64,000 nt of DNA from Rhodoblastus sp963713695 (GCA_963713695.1 CAVQMU010000005.1:372001-436000), one strand, 5' to 3'. Counted from the first letter of the stretch, positions 49,022-59,019 are shown. Numbers and translations are program-made. Notes: generated by a model not told the origin, from the sequence alone.

Positions 49022-49036
49022 TTAACTTTGACTTAA
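49022..49036 (-). promoter_or_regulatory. CtrA-type binding site upstream of ftsK
   Basis: TTAAC-N6-TTAAC (TTAA-N7-TTAA), the same arrangement as in the proposed oriC. It lies 58 bases before the ftsK start codon, a promoter position. Confidence 0.7.
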
Positions 49037-49075
49037 CCTTATGATTTCCTGCAGAGGCTTGTCGCGATTGGCAAA

Positions 49076-49105
49076 AGAAAAAGGCGACCAAATCGGTCGC
49101 CTTTT
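49076..49105 (-). terminator. Rho-independent terminator of carD
   Basis: On the minus strand AAGGCGACC pairs with GGTCGCCTT and is followed by a T-rich tract. It begins 26 bases after the carD stop. Confidence 0.85.
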
Positions 49106-49130
49106 CAATCGGGTGACTAAGGATGCTTGC

Positions 49131-49802
49131 TCAGGCAGCTTCCTCGACATCGCCATCGTCGGATGCCGCGGCCTCTTCAGCTTTGGCTGCGCGGCGGGGA
49201 CCTTTCTGCAACTGCGATTCGATCAGTTTAAGCGATTCAGGATCGCTTAACTTCTGAACGGCAGCGATTTCGCGCGCCATGCGATCAATCGCGGCCTCAT
49301 AGAGCTGGCGCTCGGAATAGGATTGCTCGGGCTGGACATCGGACCGATACAAGTCACGAACGACTTCGGCGATGGCGACAAGATCGCCCGAATTGATCTT
49401 CGCTTCATACTCTTGAGCGCGACGCGACCACATTGTCCGCTTCACCCGGGCGCGACCTGTCAAAGTGTCGAGCGCCTTTTTAACCACGTCGGCATCCGCG
49501 AGCTTGCGCATTCCCACCGACACCACTTTCGGGGTCGGGACCTTGAGCGTCATCTTGTCCTTCACGAAGGAAATAACGTAAAGCTCAAGCTTGAACCCGG
49601 CGACCTCTTGTTCCTCGATCGCCATGATCTGACCAACGCCGTGCGCAGGGTAAACGATGAACTCGTTAGTTTTAAATCCAGATTTCGCGCCAATAGCCTT
49701 GCTGGCCGTCTTGACGGGCGACGCCGCAACTTTGCTCGGATCGGAGGAACGAGGGGCGGACGATGCGGCGTTTGCCGACAGAGATGGTTTTTTCTGCGTC
49801 AC
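49131..49802 (-). CDS. carD: CarD family transcriptional regulator
   Basis: About 223 residues. A low-complexity Ala/Ser-rich leader precedes the CarD Tudor-like domain (NEFIVYPAHGVGQIMAIEEQEVAG, FVKDKMTLKVPTPKVVSVGM) and the helical DNA-binding domain (WSRRAQEYEAKINSGDLVAIAEVVRDLYR). CarD binds the RNA polymerase beta subunit and stabilises open complexes. An acidic, Ala-rich tail ends the protein. The GTG at 49802 is a best guess; another GTG at 49865 is in frame. A terminator follows the stop. Confidence 0.9.
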   Translation of the reverse strand: MTQKKPSLSANAASSAPRSSDPSKVAASPVKTASKAIGAKSGFKTNEFIVYPAHGVGQIMAIEEQEVAGFKLELYVISFVKDKMTLKVPTPKVVSVGMRKLADADVVKKALDTLTGRARVKRTMWSRRAQEYEAKINSGDLVAIAEVVRDLYRSDVQPEQSYSERQLYEAAIDRMAREIAAVQKLSDPESLKLIESQLQKGPRRAAKAEEAAASDDGDVEEAA

Positions 49803-50280
49803 CTTGATCCAATCACAAATGGTTTGAGGTCCATTACCCAGTGAGATAGCCGATAGGCCGCCCACTGATTTCGAGTCAGATCATATTTTAATTCAATCTG
49901 ACCTGCGCCTTGAGGGAATTTAATCGCCCCTTGTTATGATCGTCGACGCCAACGCCGACCCCTCGGAGAAACCTAACAATCGTCAAGACGACGTCATGCT
50001 GTGGTTTCCGATCAACCTGACAACCCGATCTGGATATTCGCTCCGCATCCGAGGCTTGACGCGACGATGAACGTCAAGCTTTAGGACCGTTAGGCAAAAA
50101 CAGGCTCCACGCCGAAGCGGGAGCCGTGTGCACATCACGCAAAAGCCAAAGTTGATTGACAGTGGGCAATTAGATACCACAAATTAACGCGCGAATCAAA
50201 GGATTATTGAATCGTCGGAATGTGCCGTAGTCCCATGGTTAACTTTGGTGTCGATCCCTGGCCATAAAACTGCGGCTCAG
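49803..50280. other. Intergenic region between fdxA and carD
   Basis: This gap of about 415-480 bp holds no recognisable gene. Its fdxA-proximal part contains the fdxA terminator. An 8-bp inverted repeat (CCCTGGCC at 50256-50263, GGCCAGGG at 50292-50299) spans the fdxA stop. The rest presumably contains the carD promoter. A small RNA is possible but unsupported. Confidence 0.4.
50094..50124 (-). terminator. Probable terminator of fdxA
   Basis: On the minus strand GGCTCC pairs with GGAGCC around a CGCTTCGGCGT-containing loop and is followed by GTTTTTG. It lies about 160 bases after the fdxA stop. Confidence 0.65.
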
Positions 50281-50616
50281 TTAGTCTCCTTGGCCAGGGT
50301 TCTTGCTGAAGAGATCGAGCTTGCCCTCGCGACCGTCAAATTCCTTCGCTTCCGGCAAAGCGTCCCGCTTGATCGTGACATTAGGCCAAACCAAAGCAAA
50401 TTCGGAATTCAAAGCGAGCCACTTTTCAAGGTCCGGCTCAGTGTCTGGCTTGATCGCCTCGGCCGGACATTCAGGTTCGCAGACGCCACAATCAATGCAC
50501 TCATCCGGATGTATCACAAGCATGTTTTCGCCCTCGTAGAAACAATCGACGGGGCACACTTCAACGCAATCCATGTATTTGCATTTGATGCAATTTTCGA
50601 CGACGACGTAAGTCAT
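50281..50616 (-). CDS. fdxA: Seven-iron ferredoxin FdxA
   Basis: A 111-residue ferredoxin starting TYVVVENCIKCKYMDCVEVC, with two cysteine clusters (CIKCKYMDCVEVCPVDCF and CIDCGVCEPECP) that bind one 3Fe-4S and one 4Fe-4S cluster. The C-terminal region WLALNSEFALVWPNVTIKRD is typical of the ferredoxin II type. It is a low-potential electron carrier whose partner cannot be read from context. In relatives it often neighbours carD and an S4 protein; here the S4 gene is 9 kb away. Confidence 0.95.
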   Translation of the reverse strand: MTYVVVENCIKCKYMDCVEVCPVDCFYEGENMLVIHPDECIDCGVCEPECPAEAIKPDTEPDLEKWLALNSEFALVWPNVTIKRDALPEAKEFDGREGKLDLFSKNPGQGD

Positions 50617-50805
50617 TATCCTCTCCGCGCATGGGACGAACCCGTGCGATCAATCCGAATTGAGTGGCTTGCTAGCGCTTTTAACGCCGCCTTGCAAGTT
50701 ATGCGCGTTGCCTCCGTTTTAATCCCCGAGGCGCTGTCAGAATGGCCGGTGCGCTCTGATATTTTTCGGCGTTGCCTCTAGAGCTCAATCTCAACCCTTG
50801 CTGTT

Positions 50806-52702
50806 TCAGGGGTCGGTCTCGCTGAAAAGTTCGGCGAGCTTTTCGGTCATGGCGCCTCCAAGTTCCTCAGCGTCGATGATCGTGACCGCGCGCCGGTAAT
50901 AGCGGGTCACGTCATGACCTATGCCGATCGCAATCAACTCGACGTAATCCCGCGATTCTATCTCTTCGATCTTTTGACGAAGATGGCGCTCGAGGAAATG
51001 ACCGGGATTGACGGACAGTGTGGAATCATCGACCGGGGCCCCGTCGGAAATCATCATCAGGATCTTGCGCTGTTCGGAGCGCGCCAGCAACCGGCGATAG
51101 GCCCATTCGAGAGCTTCCCCGTCGATATTCTCCTTGAGAAGGCCTTCGCGCATCATCAGCCCAAGATTCTTGCGGGCCCGCCGCCAGGGCGCGTCGGCTG
51201 ATTTGTAGATAATGTGGCGAAGATCGTTGAGGCGCCCGGGATTGGCCGGCTTGCCGGCCTGCAACCAGGACTCCCGGGATTGGCCGCCTTTCCAGGCGCG
51301 GGTGGTAAAGCCGAGAATCTCTACCTTGACGCCGCAACGCTCAAGCGTCCTCGCCAAAATATCGGCGCAAGTTGCGGCCACGGTTATCGGCCGTCCCCGC
51401 ATCGAGCCGGAATTGTCGATCAGCAGCGTGACCACCGTATCACGAAAATTGGCGTCCTTTTCGCGCTTGAAGGACAAAGGAACCTGTGAATCGACAATAA
51501 CCCGGGAAAGGCGCGCCGGATCGAGCATTCCCTCTTCCAGGTCGAACTCCCATGCGCGGTTTTGCTGCGCCATCAATCGGCGCTGCAGACGGTTCGCCAA
51601 GCGCGCGACAACCGAAGAGAGGTTCTGCAACTGCTTGTCGAGATAGGCGCGAAGCCGTTCGAGCTCTTCCGGCTCGCACAAATCCTCCGCGCGAATGATT
51701 TCATCGAATTGCGGCGCAAAGGCGCGATAATCATTGACGGCCGCCAGGGCTTTCGACGAGGGCGGTCGTAGCGAGCGACCCGCCTCGTCGCCCTCGCCGT
51801 CTTCCATTTCATCCGGGGCGGGACCGGGCGGGCCGTCCTCGGTCTCCATCTCGCCGTCCTGAATTTCTTCGTCGGCGTCCTCTGAGCGTTCACTCTCAAG
51901 GGAATCAGCAGAACTCCTTCTTTTCGTCGCCGCCTTTTTCTTCCGGTTGATCCGACCCAGCCTCATCATCGCCGTCAGCCTCTTCGTCGTCCTGCTGATC
52001 AGCGTCGCCTTGCTCGGACATATCGAGTTCGACCAGAATTTTCCGTGTGAGTTTAGCGAAGGATCTTTGGTCCTGTATCGCTTCGGCAAGCCTCGCGAGA
52101 TCGCTGCCGGCGCGAGTTTCCAAACTGTCCCGCCAGAGTTCCACCAGTCGCGCGGCCGCCTTTGGAGGCGCTCGGCCCGTCAATTTCTCGCGGACTAGGA
52201 GCGCCAGCGCGTCTTCGAGCGGCGCATCCGATCTTTGCCTAACGTCCGCGGCATGGTTGCGTTCATAGCGATCTTCCAGCGCCGCCGAAAAATTCTGCCC
52301 CACTCCCTCCATTCTGAGGGCGCCGATCGCTTCGACGCGCGCCTGCTCCATAGCGTCGAAAATGGCGCGCGCCGTCGGCGCCTGCGGCGCAAGGCGGGAA
52401 TGGGTCCGAACATCATGGCAGGCCAGCCGAAGAGCCATGGAATCAGCCTGTCCACGCAGAATCGCCGCGTCGCGGGCGTCCATGCGGCGCGGCGGCTCCG
52501 GCAGGCGAGCCTTGCCTTGCTCCGCGGTTCCGATCACGCCAGGCTTGTCAGGCGCGAAGGAAATTTCAAGATCCGGCGCGCGCGCCATCGCGCGAAGGCA
52601 GCCGGCGACGGCGCGCTTGAAAGGTTCATGCGGCGTCTCGCGCGCCGATGCCGGCTTCTGGTTGGACAGGCTCACGCGTAACGCTCCGTCCTCATGTCGC
52701 AA
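50806..52702 (-). CDS. cobT: Cobaltochelatase subunit CobT (one indel)
   Basis: About 631 residues after removing one base near 51916. The N-terminal part has PHEPFKRAVAGCLRAMA and GKARLPEPPRRM. A long acidic stretch follows (DQQDDEEADGDDEAGSDQPE and EDADEEIQDGEMETEDG). The C-terminal VWA domain has the MIDAS motif LLIDNSGSMRGRPI. CobT assembles with the AAA+ CobS and, with CobN, inserts cobalt into hydrogenobyrinic acid a,c-diamide in aerobic B12 synthesis. The break falls inside the poorly conserved acidic linker. It starts 22 bases after cobS; cobN is not in the window. Confidence 0.93.
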
Positions 52703-52724
52703 ACAGATTTGCTGGGCGAAAGCA

Positions 52725-53720
52725 TCAACTCAAGGCCACGTTCACGGCGCTTTCCGGAAGTTCCTTGCCGAAGGAGCGCTGATAAAACTCGGCGACCAGA
52801 GGACGTTCAAGCTCATCGCACTTGTTAAGGAAAGTCAGGCGAAAGGCGAAGCCGACGTCACCAAAGATTTCGGCGTTTTCAGCCCAGGTGATCACGGTGC
52901 GCGGGCTCATCACGGTCGAAAGATCGCCGCTCATGAAAGCGTTGCGGGTCAGATCGGCGACACGAACCATCTTGCCAATCGTGTCGACGCCATCCTTGCT
53001 CTTCTGGAAGGACTTCACCTTGGCCACGACTATATCGACCTCCTTGTCATGCGGCAGATAGTTCAGGGTCGTCACGATCGACCAGCGATCCATTTGCCCC
53101 TGGTTGATCTGCTGCGTGCCGTGATAGAGGCCGGATGTGTCGCCAAGTCCGATTGTGTTGGCGGTTGCAAAAAGGCGGAAGGCCGGATGGGGCTTGATGA
53201 CGCGGTTCTGGTCGAGAAGCGTCAGGCGACCCGAAACTTCCAGGACGCGCTGGATCACGAACATCACGTCGGGGCGACCCGCGTCATACTCGTCGAAACA
53301 GAGTGCAACGTTGTTTTGCAGCGCCCAAGGCAGGATGCCGTCGCGAAATTCGGTGATCTGTTTGCCTTCGCGCAGGACGATGGCGTCCTTGCCGACCAAG
53401 TCGATGCGCGAAACGTGGCTATCGAGATTGACGCGGACGCAGGGCCAGTTCAGCCGCGCGGCGATCTGTTCTACGTGGGTCGATTTCCCGGTTCCGTGAT
53501 AACCCGTGATCATGACGCGCCGATTGAAGGCGAACCCGGCCAGGATTGCGAGAGTCGTCGTGCGATCGAAGAGATAAACGGGATCGAGATCCGGCACATG
53601 CTCATCCGTCGCCGAAAATGCGGGAACTCGCATATCCGTATCGATGGCAAAAACCTCACGCACTGAAACCACCTTGTCGGGCAAGCCGATCAAGGGCGCA
53701 TTGGCAGAAGAAACTTGCAT
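52725..53720 (-). CDS. cobS: Cobaltochelatase subunit CobS (AAA+)
   Basis: A 331-residue AAA+ ATPase: Walker A ITGYHGTGKSTHVEQIA, Walker B NVALCFDEYDAGRPDVMF, sensor region FRLFATANTIGLGDTSGLYH. The N-terminal segment VREVFAIDTDMRVPAFS is characteristic of CobS. It forms ring complexes with CobT for ATP-driven cobalt insertion. The ATG at 53720 is fixed by an excellent ribosome site (GGAGGTGAG). An upstream open frame to 53789 is not conserved. cobS-cobT form an operon on the minus strand. Confidence 0.95.
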   Translation of the reverse strand: MQVSSANAPLIGLPDKVVSVREVFAIDTDMRVPAFSATDEHVPDLDPVYLFDRTTTLAILAGFAFNRRVMITGYHGTGKSTHVEQIAARLNWPCVRVNLDSHVSRIDLVGKDAIVLREGKQITEFRDGILPWALQNNVALCFDEYDAGRPDVMFVIQRVLEVSGRLTLLDQNRVIKPHPAFRLFATANTIGLGDTSGLYHGTQQINQGQMDRWSIVTTLNYLPHDKEVDIVVAKVKSFQKSKDGVDTIGKMVRVADLTRNAFMSGDLSTVMSPRTVITWAENAEIFGDVGFAFRLTFLNKCDELERPLVAEFYQRSFGKELPESAVNVALS

Positions 53721-53932
53721 CTCACCTCCGTCTCCGCGTCGTCTATCCGGTTCTGCGGCGACGTGGCCGGTCGTCGAAGGGGCTGACAATGGCGGATGTT
53801 CATCTTTAGCTGCGGCAGGGCGCGGGAGCCGCGACGACTTTCGCTGTCAACGATAGCCTTTTGCAATGAAGCCTCACAAGAGGCTCAAGCCGCGGATTGG
53901 ACATTGCGAGCGCTTTTTCGCAGTCCGAGTCC

Positions 53933-54514
53933 TCAGACCGCGCGGAAAGTCCTCAAGACATTATAGGCGTTGATGATTTCGCGCAGCCTGTCCTCATTCG
54001 AGCGATCACCGGAATTGGCGTCGGGATGAAGGCGCTTGACCAGATCCTTGTAGCGCGCCTTGATTTCCGGCGATCCCGCGTCATCGTCGAGCCCCAGCAC
54101 ATGCAGCGCTTTGCGCGCGGCAATGCCATGTTTTGGGGATCGAGCCGCCGGGCGGCGGGCGCGATTTGCGCTTCCCATATTGTAGGGGTCTCGCACTCCG
54201 GGGGCGCTCGCGTCCTGGCTGTTGGCGCCCATTTTCCAGGTTGGACGGTGGCCGGTCAGCGCATCCTTCTGATAGCGCATCACCGCCTCGTCGCTCATGC
54301 CATTAAAATAATTGTAAGTTGCATTATATTCCCGCACATGATCGAGGCAGAAACAAAAATATTGACCTTCCCGAAGGCGACCCATGGGCGCGCGAAACTC
54401 CCCCGCCGCCTGGCATCCAGGATGCTGACATGGTGGACCAGAAGGGCTGGCCGGCGCCGGCCCCTCGCCCCGGCGCGTCCTGATCCGGTCAAATAATGGT
54501 GAATCCAGGTTCAT
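53933..54514 (-). CDS. J-domain (DnaJ-like) protein
   Basis: A 193-residue protein. A C-terminal J domain occupies about 135-193: ALHVLGLDDDAGSPEIKARYKDLVKRLHPDANSGD, with the HPD motif. The N-terminal half has paired cysteines (CQHPGCQAAGEFRAP, FCFCLDHVREYN), a likely metal site, and the pattern NYFNGMSDEAVMRYQ seen in alphaproteobacterial relatives. It probably stimulates an Hsp70 partner; the client is unknown. The ATG at 54514 (MNLDSPLFDRIR) fits homologues. It is divergent from bolA, again a known pairing. Confidence 0.88.
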   Translation of the reverse strand: MNLDSPLFDRIRTRRGEGPAPASPSGPPCQHPGCQAAGEFRAPMGRLREGQYFCFCLDHVREYNATYNYFNGMSDEAVMRYQKDALTGHRPTWKMGANSQDASAPGVRDPYNMGSANRARRPAARSPKHGIAARKALHVLGLDDDAGSPEIKARYKDLVKRLHPDANSGDRSNEDRLREIINAYNVLRTFRAV

Positions 54515-54620
54515 ATCGGCACAATATGGTCCATCGGGGGGTCGGAGCAAGAACGCGAAGCCGATTAAATCGCTTGACTTTTTCATGCTCGGCAAACGCC
54601 GCGTAGAATGGAGACTCAAT

Positions 54621-54920
54621 ATGACGCAGCCGGGTAAACGGACCATGCGCGAAACAATGGAGGCGAAACTTTCCTCAGCCTTTGCGCCGCAATTCTTGCG
54701 GGTTGTCGACGAATCTGACAAGCACGCCGGTCACCTTGGTCACGACGGCGACGCGGGCCACGGCGGCGAAACCCATTTCCGGGTCCAGATCGTTTCCGAC
54801 CGTTTCGCCGGCAAGAGTCGACTCGAGCGACACCGCGCCGTTAATCAGCTGCTGGCCGATGAATTCACTGCCGGCGTTCACGCGCTGGCCATGGAAATCA
54901 AGGCGCCGGGCGAGGCATGA
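54621..54920 (+). CDS. bolA: BolA family protein
   Basis: A 99-residue protein with the BolA core: TMRETMEAKLSSAFAP, GGETHFRVQIVSDRFAGKSR (conserved His and the VSxxF pattern) and RHRAVNQLLADEF, ending HALAMEIKAPGEA. A His-rich loop (HAGHLGHDGDAGHGGETH) is present. BolA proteins pair with monothiol glutaredoxins and iron-sulfur clusters and affect envelope and stress genes. The ATG at 54621 is chosen from the domain start. Confidence 0.9.
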   Translation: MTQPGKRTMRETMEAKLSSAFAPQFLRVVDESDKHAGHLGHDGDAGHGGETHFRVQIVSDRFAGKSRLERHRAVNQLLADEFTAGVHALAMEIKAPGEA

Positions 54921-55041
54921 CACAGGCTTCCGTTGTTTTTCCGTTTGCGGTATGAGGTCTCGCTTCGGGGGCGACCCTGCAAAACGGGTCCCCAAATCGA
55001 ATCCGACTTCGATCGGATGGTCGGCTGGATTGGCGCAAATC

Positions 55042-56439
55042 ATGAATATCTTTTCGGTTCGGCTTCGTTCCCGGCGAATCCGCGGCGCTTGCGCCGCCAT
55101 TGCGCTTGCCGCCGCTGGGCTGGGCGCGGCAAGTCCTGCCCTGGCGCGGCACAAGTCTGTCGCTGCCAAGCAAATTTCCCAGAAGGCCCCCGAGGTCCCA
55201 CAGCGTCATACTGTTACGCCCTTCATCGTTGTGGACGTAGCAAGCGGCCGGGTAATCGCGCAGCGCAACGCCACCCAAACCTGGTATCCCGCGTCGGTCA
55301 CCAAACTTATGACCGTTTATGTGGCGCTAGATGCTGTGCGCCGAGGTCGACTCGCGATGGATACGCCCCTTGTTGTGACGGCGCGTGCGGCGCGCATGAA
55401 GCCATCCAAAATGGGGTTTACGCCGGGGACCCAGGTCACGCTGGATAACGCCCTGAAAATGCTGATGGTCAAATCGGCCAATGACGTCGCAATCACGATT
55501 GCCGAGGGCGTGTCCGGATCAGTCGAGGCGTTTGCCGACGAGATGAACAAGTCGGCGCGGTCGCTCGGAATGCACGAATCGCATTTTGTCAATCCCAACG
55601 GCCTGCCCGATCCAAATCACGTCAGCTCCGCCCGCGACATGGCGGTTTTGGGGCGAGCCTTGTTGCTGGCCTTTCCTGAACATGCCGACCTTTTCAATAT
55701 CGGCGCCTTCCGTCTGGGCGACAAAGTCGTACCGACGCATAATGGCATGATTGGCCGTTATCCCGGCGCCGATGGCATGAAGACTGGCTTCACCTGTCCC
55801 GCGGGTTTCAATCTTGTCGCCAGCGCCACCCGCGACGGACGAAAACTCATCGTCGTGGTGATGGGCGACCCCTCGGCGCGTTTGCGGACCGCGCATGCGG
55901 CGAATCTTTTCGATCAGGCTTTTGCAACGACGCAATTGGGCGATCAGGCTGCCGAATTACCGGACGTGGGCGGCGCTGCGCCAGACATGCGCGCAGAAAT
56001 TTGCGCCCGCCGCGGCAAGAAGGCGCAGCTTGAGGCTGAAAGCGAAGACTTGAACGCCCCGATCGATACACCGGACGGTCAAGTGGCGTCGCCGGGCAAT
56101 GGGGCCGCCATAGCCGCGTTGCCACGCCCCGCCTATGATCCCATTCCACTCTTCGTTGGTCCCAATCCTGGCTACCAGGGTCCGGTGGCCGGCCCCCGGC
56201 CCGTAAATACGCCGATTGGCGCCATTGCCTATACCGCGCCACAAAAGGTCGTCACCCCGGCTCCGTTGAAGCCAGATCCCTCGGCGCTTTCGATGGCCCG
56301 GGGCCAACCGGCCAAGCAGAAGGCCGAAGCGAAGCGTCCTGTTGTCCACGACCATGGCAAGGCCGGCAAGGCGAAGGAAAAATCGCTCAAGAAAACGAAA
56401 GCGGGCGGCAAGCAGCAACACAAGGCAGTTGAAAAATGA
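55042..56439 (+). CDS. D-alanyl-D-alanine carboxypeptidase (class C low-molecular-mass PBP)
   Basis: A 465-residue exported protein. Signal peptide: RRIRGACAAIALAAAGLGAA. The S11 peptidase domain (about 50-310) has the SxxK motif in YPASVTKLMTVYVALD, the SxN motif in VKSANDVAITIAEGVSG and KTG in GADGMKTGFTCPAGFN. The C-terminal 150 residues are Pro/Lys-rich and end in a very basic tail (KAKEKSLKKTKAGGK), which could bind the wall or the membrane surface. It trims the terminal D-Ala of peptidoglycan stems. It overlaps the next gene by 4 bases. Confidence 0.9.
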   Translation: MNIFSVRLRSRRIRGACAAIALAAAGLGAASPALARHKSVAAKQISQKAPEVPQRHTVTPFIVVDVASGRVIAQRNATQTWYPASVTKLMTVYVALDAVRRGRLAMDTPLVVTARAARMKPSKMGFTPGTQVTLDNALKMLMVKSANDVAITIAEGVSGSVEAFADEMNKSARSLGMHESHFVNPNGLPDPNHVSSARDMAVLGRALLLAFPEHADLFNIGAFRLGDKVVPTHNGMIGRYPGADGMKTGFTCPAGFNLVASATRDGRKLIVVVMGDPSARLRTAHAANLFDQAFATTQLGDQAAELPDVGGAAPDMRAEICARRGKKAQLEAESEDLNAPIDTPDGQVASPGNGAAIAALPRPAYDPIPLFVGPNPGYQGPVAGPRPVNTPIGAIAYTAPQKVVTPAPLKPDPSALSMARGQPAKQKAEAKRPVVHDHGKAGKAKEKSLKKTKAGGKQQHKAVEK

Positions 56440-57636
56440 GCGACGCCAATGTTGCGCGCCGGCCGCCGCCGCCAGTTCCCGTTGCAATCGTCACGGGATT
56501 TCTCGGCTCGGGCAAGACCACTTTGCTCAACCAGTTGCTGCGCGATCCCGCCCTGGCCGGAGCTGTCGTGCTGATTAACGAATTCGGCCAGATCGGCCTG
56601 GATCATCTCTTCGTTGAGAAGATCGACGGCGACATGATTATGATGGCCTCAGGCTGCCTGTGTTGTACGGTCCGCGGCGATCTGATCGATTCCCTCGAGA
56701 ATCTGCTGCGGCGACGCGACAACGGACGAATGCGGGATTTCGACCGCGTCATCATCGAAACAACGGGCCTCGCCGACCCGGCGCCAGTGCTTCACACGAT
56801 TATGAGCCATCCCTATCTGCTGTTGCGGTTTCGGCTCGACAGCGTCGTGACGGTCGTCGATGCGATCAACGGCGCGGCGACATTGGATCGCTATCCGGAA
56901 GCGCTCAAGCAAGCGGCCGTTGCCGATCGATTGGCGCTTGCAAAGACCGATCTGGTTTCGACAGAGGTTCAAGAGTGGGAACTGACGCGTTTGCGCCTTC
57001 GTCTTGCTGAACTCAATCCTACCGCCCGCATTCTGGAATCTGCCAGCGATTTCGACATGGCTGGCTTGCTGGATGCCGGTCTTTACAATCCCGCGACGAA
57101 ATCGCCTGACGTCGCGCGCTGGCTTAACGCCGAGGAGTTGATCAACAAGGCCGAGCAGTTGCGAAAAAGTGGGGCGCATGCCTGTCGTCACGACCTTCCT
57201 CACGCAAGTCATGACCACGCTTCCGGGCTCGAGAAAAGCAACGCCAGTCGCCACGATGAATCCATTCGCACTTTTTGTCTCGTCAGTGACGAGCCTTTGC
57301 TCCTTTCCGCCTGCGATCTTTTCCTCGAAATGCTGCGCAGCGCGCACGGCCCAAATCTACTGCGCATCAAGGGCGTCATCGCAATGGCCGACGACGTTTC
57401 GCGGCCGTTAGTCATTCATGGCGTCCAGCATGTCTTCCATCCGCCGGTTCGCCTGAACGCGTGGCCTGACCAGGATCGCCGAACCCGAATCGTACTTTAT
57501 CGTCAGGGATCTCGATCCGGACTTTATCGAAGGTCTTTACGCCGCTTTCGCCGGGCAGGTCCGGATTGATCGACCCGACGCCAACGCCCTGACCGACAGC
57601 CCGCTCAAGCCAACGCCGGGCGGCCTGCTGTCGTAA
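56436..57636 (+). CDS. CobW/COG0523-family zinc-type GTPase (one indel)
   Basis: About 399 residues after removing one T at 57496-57498. The G domain has VAIVTGFLGSGKTTLLNQLL, metal-binding CxCC in ASGCLCCTVRGDL, the ETTGLADPAPV block and LAKTDLV. A His-rich stretch follows (HACRHDLPHASHDHASGLEK). The CobW C-terminal domain ends FIEGLYAAFAGQ. Members are metallochaperones for zinc, cobalt or other metals. No cob cluster or Zur-type operator is adjacent, so the metal is not known. It overlaps the carboxypeptidase gene (ATGA), suggesting translational coupling. Confidence 0.87.
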
Positions 57637-57768
57637 CTCCTGCGCGGATTGGCCCGAAGATTGTTGGTTCTATTGCGCCATGGGAAATTCGCGCCTTTTT
57701 TGCATCAAAATGATCCAAAGTCTCGTTTTGGCCCTCGCGCGCGATCGGAGTTGGGACAATTGACTGAA

Positions 57769-59019
57769 ATGTTCTGGATTCCGCGTCCCCTCTTAAATGG
57801 GGCTTTGCGCGCCGGCCCGGCGGAATTCGTCGAGCCATATGAATTCACGCATGGCCAGCGCGGGATTGAGACGGTCCGCGAGCCGCATTTTGTTGAATGC
57901 GTTAACGTTGATGAAGCGCAAGTTTACATCGGGGAATGGACGGATCTGGCCGCGCGGTCGCTTGAAATGAACGTTTTCCTGGACCCCTTATTCGTCTTGG
58001 CTGCGGCGCGCCATATTTCCAGCGCCCCACTGCCGGAATTCCTGCTTGTCTGGGAAAGCGGGGCCGTTGACCCGCGCGGTCGGTTGGTCGGCCTTTGGCC
58101 GCTGGTTTTTCCCAGAACGGTGTTTGGAGACGCGGCGAAAATATGGGTCCATGATTTCAGTTGCTCCGGCGTGCCCTTGCTGGACAGGCGGCAGGCAAGC
58201 GAAGTCATTGATCTAATGTTCAAATGGCTGAAACTTCGGCGCGCGAACGTCCACATGCTCTTTGCGAGCCAATTGCCCAAAGCCGGGCCAGCTTGCGGAT
58301 TGCTGCTGGATCATTCCGAAGCGCATGGCCTCCATTTCAGTCACTTGCGGCAGTTCGACAGGGCAGCCCTTAATGCTCGGATCATCGGAATAGGGGCAAG
58401 GGATTTTGTCTCGCCCAAGAAGAAAAAGGAATTGCAACGTCAATTCAGGCGGTTGCGCGAAATGGGCGCCGTCACCTTCGGGGTGGCGCGCGATGGAGCC
58501 GCTCTTCGCGATCAAGTTGAAGCCTTCATGGCGCTTGAAGCGCGTGGATGGAAGGGACGCAAGGGCGACGCCTTCCTGAATGATCCCGGTCTGGCCACTT
58601 TCCTGCGAGCCATGACTCGGACAATGGGGCCTGAAGGAAAGTGCCGGCTTTACTGGATGGCCATAAATGGGCGCATGATTGCGGGCAACATTGTTCTTAT
58701 TTCGCGGGAAACGGCCTATTTCTGGAAAACCGCCTACGATGAGGACTATGGCTTTGCCTCGCCCGGGGTTCTCCTGACAATGGACATGACAGACCGCCTT
58801 TTGCAGGAGACGCAAATCGCAATGGTGGATTCCTGCGCCATTCCCGATCATCCAATGATCGACCATCTCTGGCGAGGGCGTTTGCGAATCGTCGACATCT
58901 TGATGTCGCTGCGACCGGAGCGCGCAAAGGCTTTCAATGTCGCCGTGCAGCGTGAAAGGTTTCGGCGCCGGCTCCGCGAAAAGGCCAAAGCTGCGCTAGC
59001 GCATTTTCGGTCAGCTTGA
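57769..59019 (+). CDS. GNAT/FemAB-like acyltransferase (CelD/BioF2-like domain)
   Basis: A 416-residue protein. The N-terminal half has the pattern NVFLDPLFVLAAARHISSAP and a beta-rich region; the C-terminal half contains SPKKKKELQRQFRRLREMG, FMALEARGWKGRKGDAFL and AINGRMIAGNIVLIS, YFWKTAYDEDYGFASPGVLL. These are hallmarks of the Acetyltransf_6 group (FemAB, CelD and BioF2-like). Substrates vary and include peptidoglycan precursors and exopolysaccharide. None can be assigned here. The ATG at 57769 is the likely start, though the frame is open back to 57649. Confidence 0.8.
   Translation: MFWIPRPLLNGALRAGPAEFVEPYEFTHGQRGIETVREPHFVECVNVDEAQVYIGEWTDLAARSLEMNVFLDPLFVLAAARHISSAPLPEFLLVWESGAVDPRGRLVGLWPLVFPRTVFGDAAKIWVHDFSCSGVPLLDRRQASEVIDLMFKWLKLRRANVHMLFASQLPKAGPACGLLLDHSEAHGLHFSHLRQFDRAALNARIIGIGARDFVSPKKKKELQRQFRRLREMGAVTFGVARDGAALRDQVEAFMALEARGWKGRKGDAFLNDPGLATFLRAMTRTMGPEGKCRLYWMAINGRMIAGNIVLISRETAYFWKTAYDEDYGFASPGVLLTMDMTDRLLQETQIAMVDSCAIPDHPMIDHLWRGRLRIVDILMSLRPERAKAFNVAVQRERFRRRLREKAKAALAHFRSA

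Noticed and set aside
50239..50250. TTAAC near fdxA as another CtrA site
   Set aside because: Only one half-site is present; the second TTAA at the required spacing is missing.
52362..53666. Plus-strand frame of 434 codons
   Set aside because: Antisense to cobS and cobT, both clearly identified.
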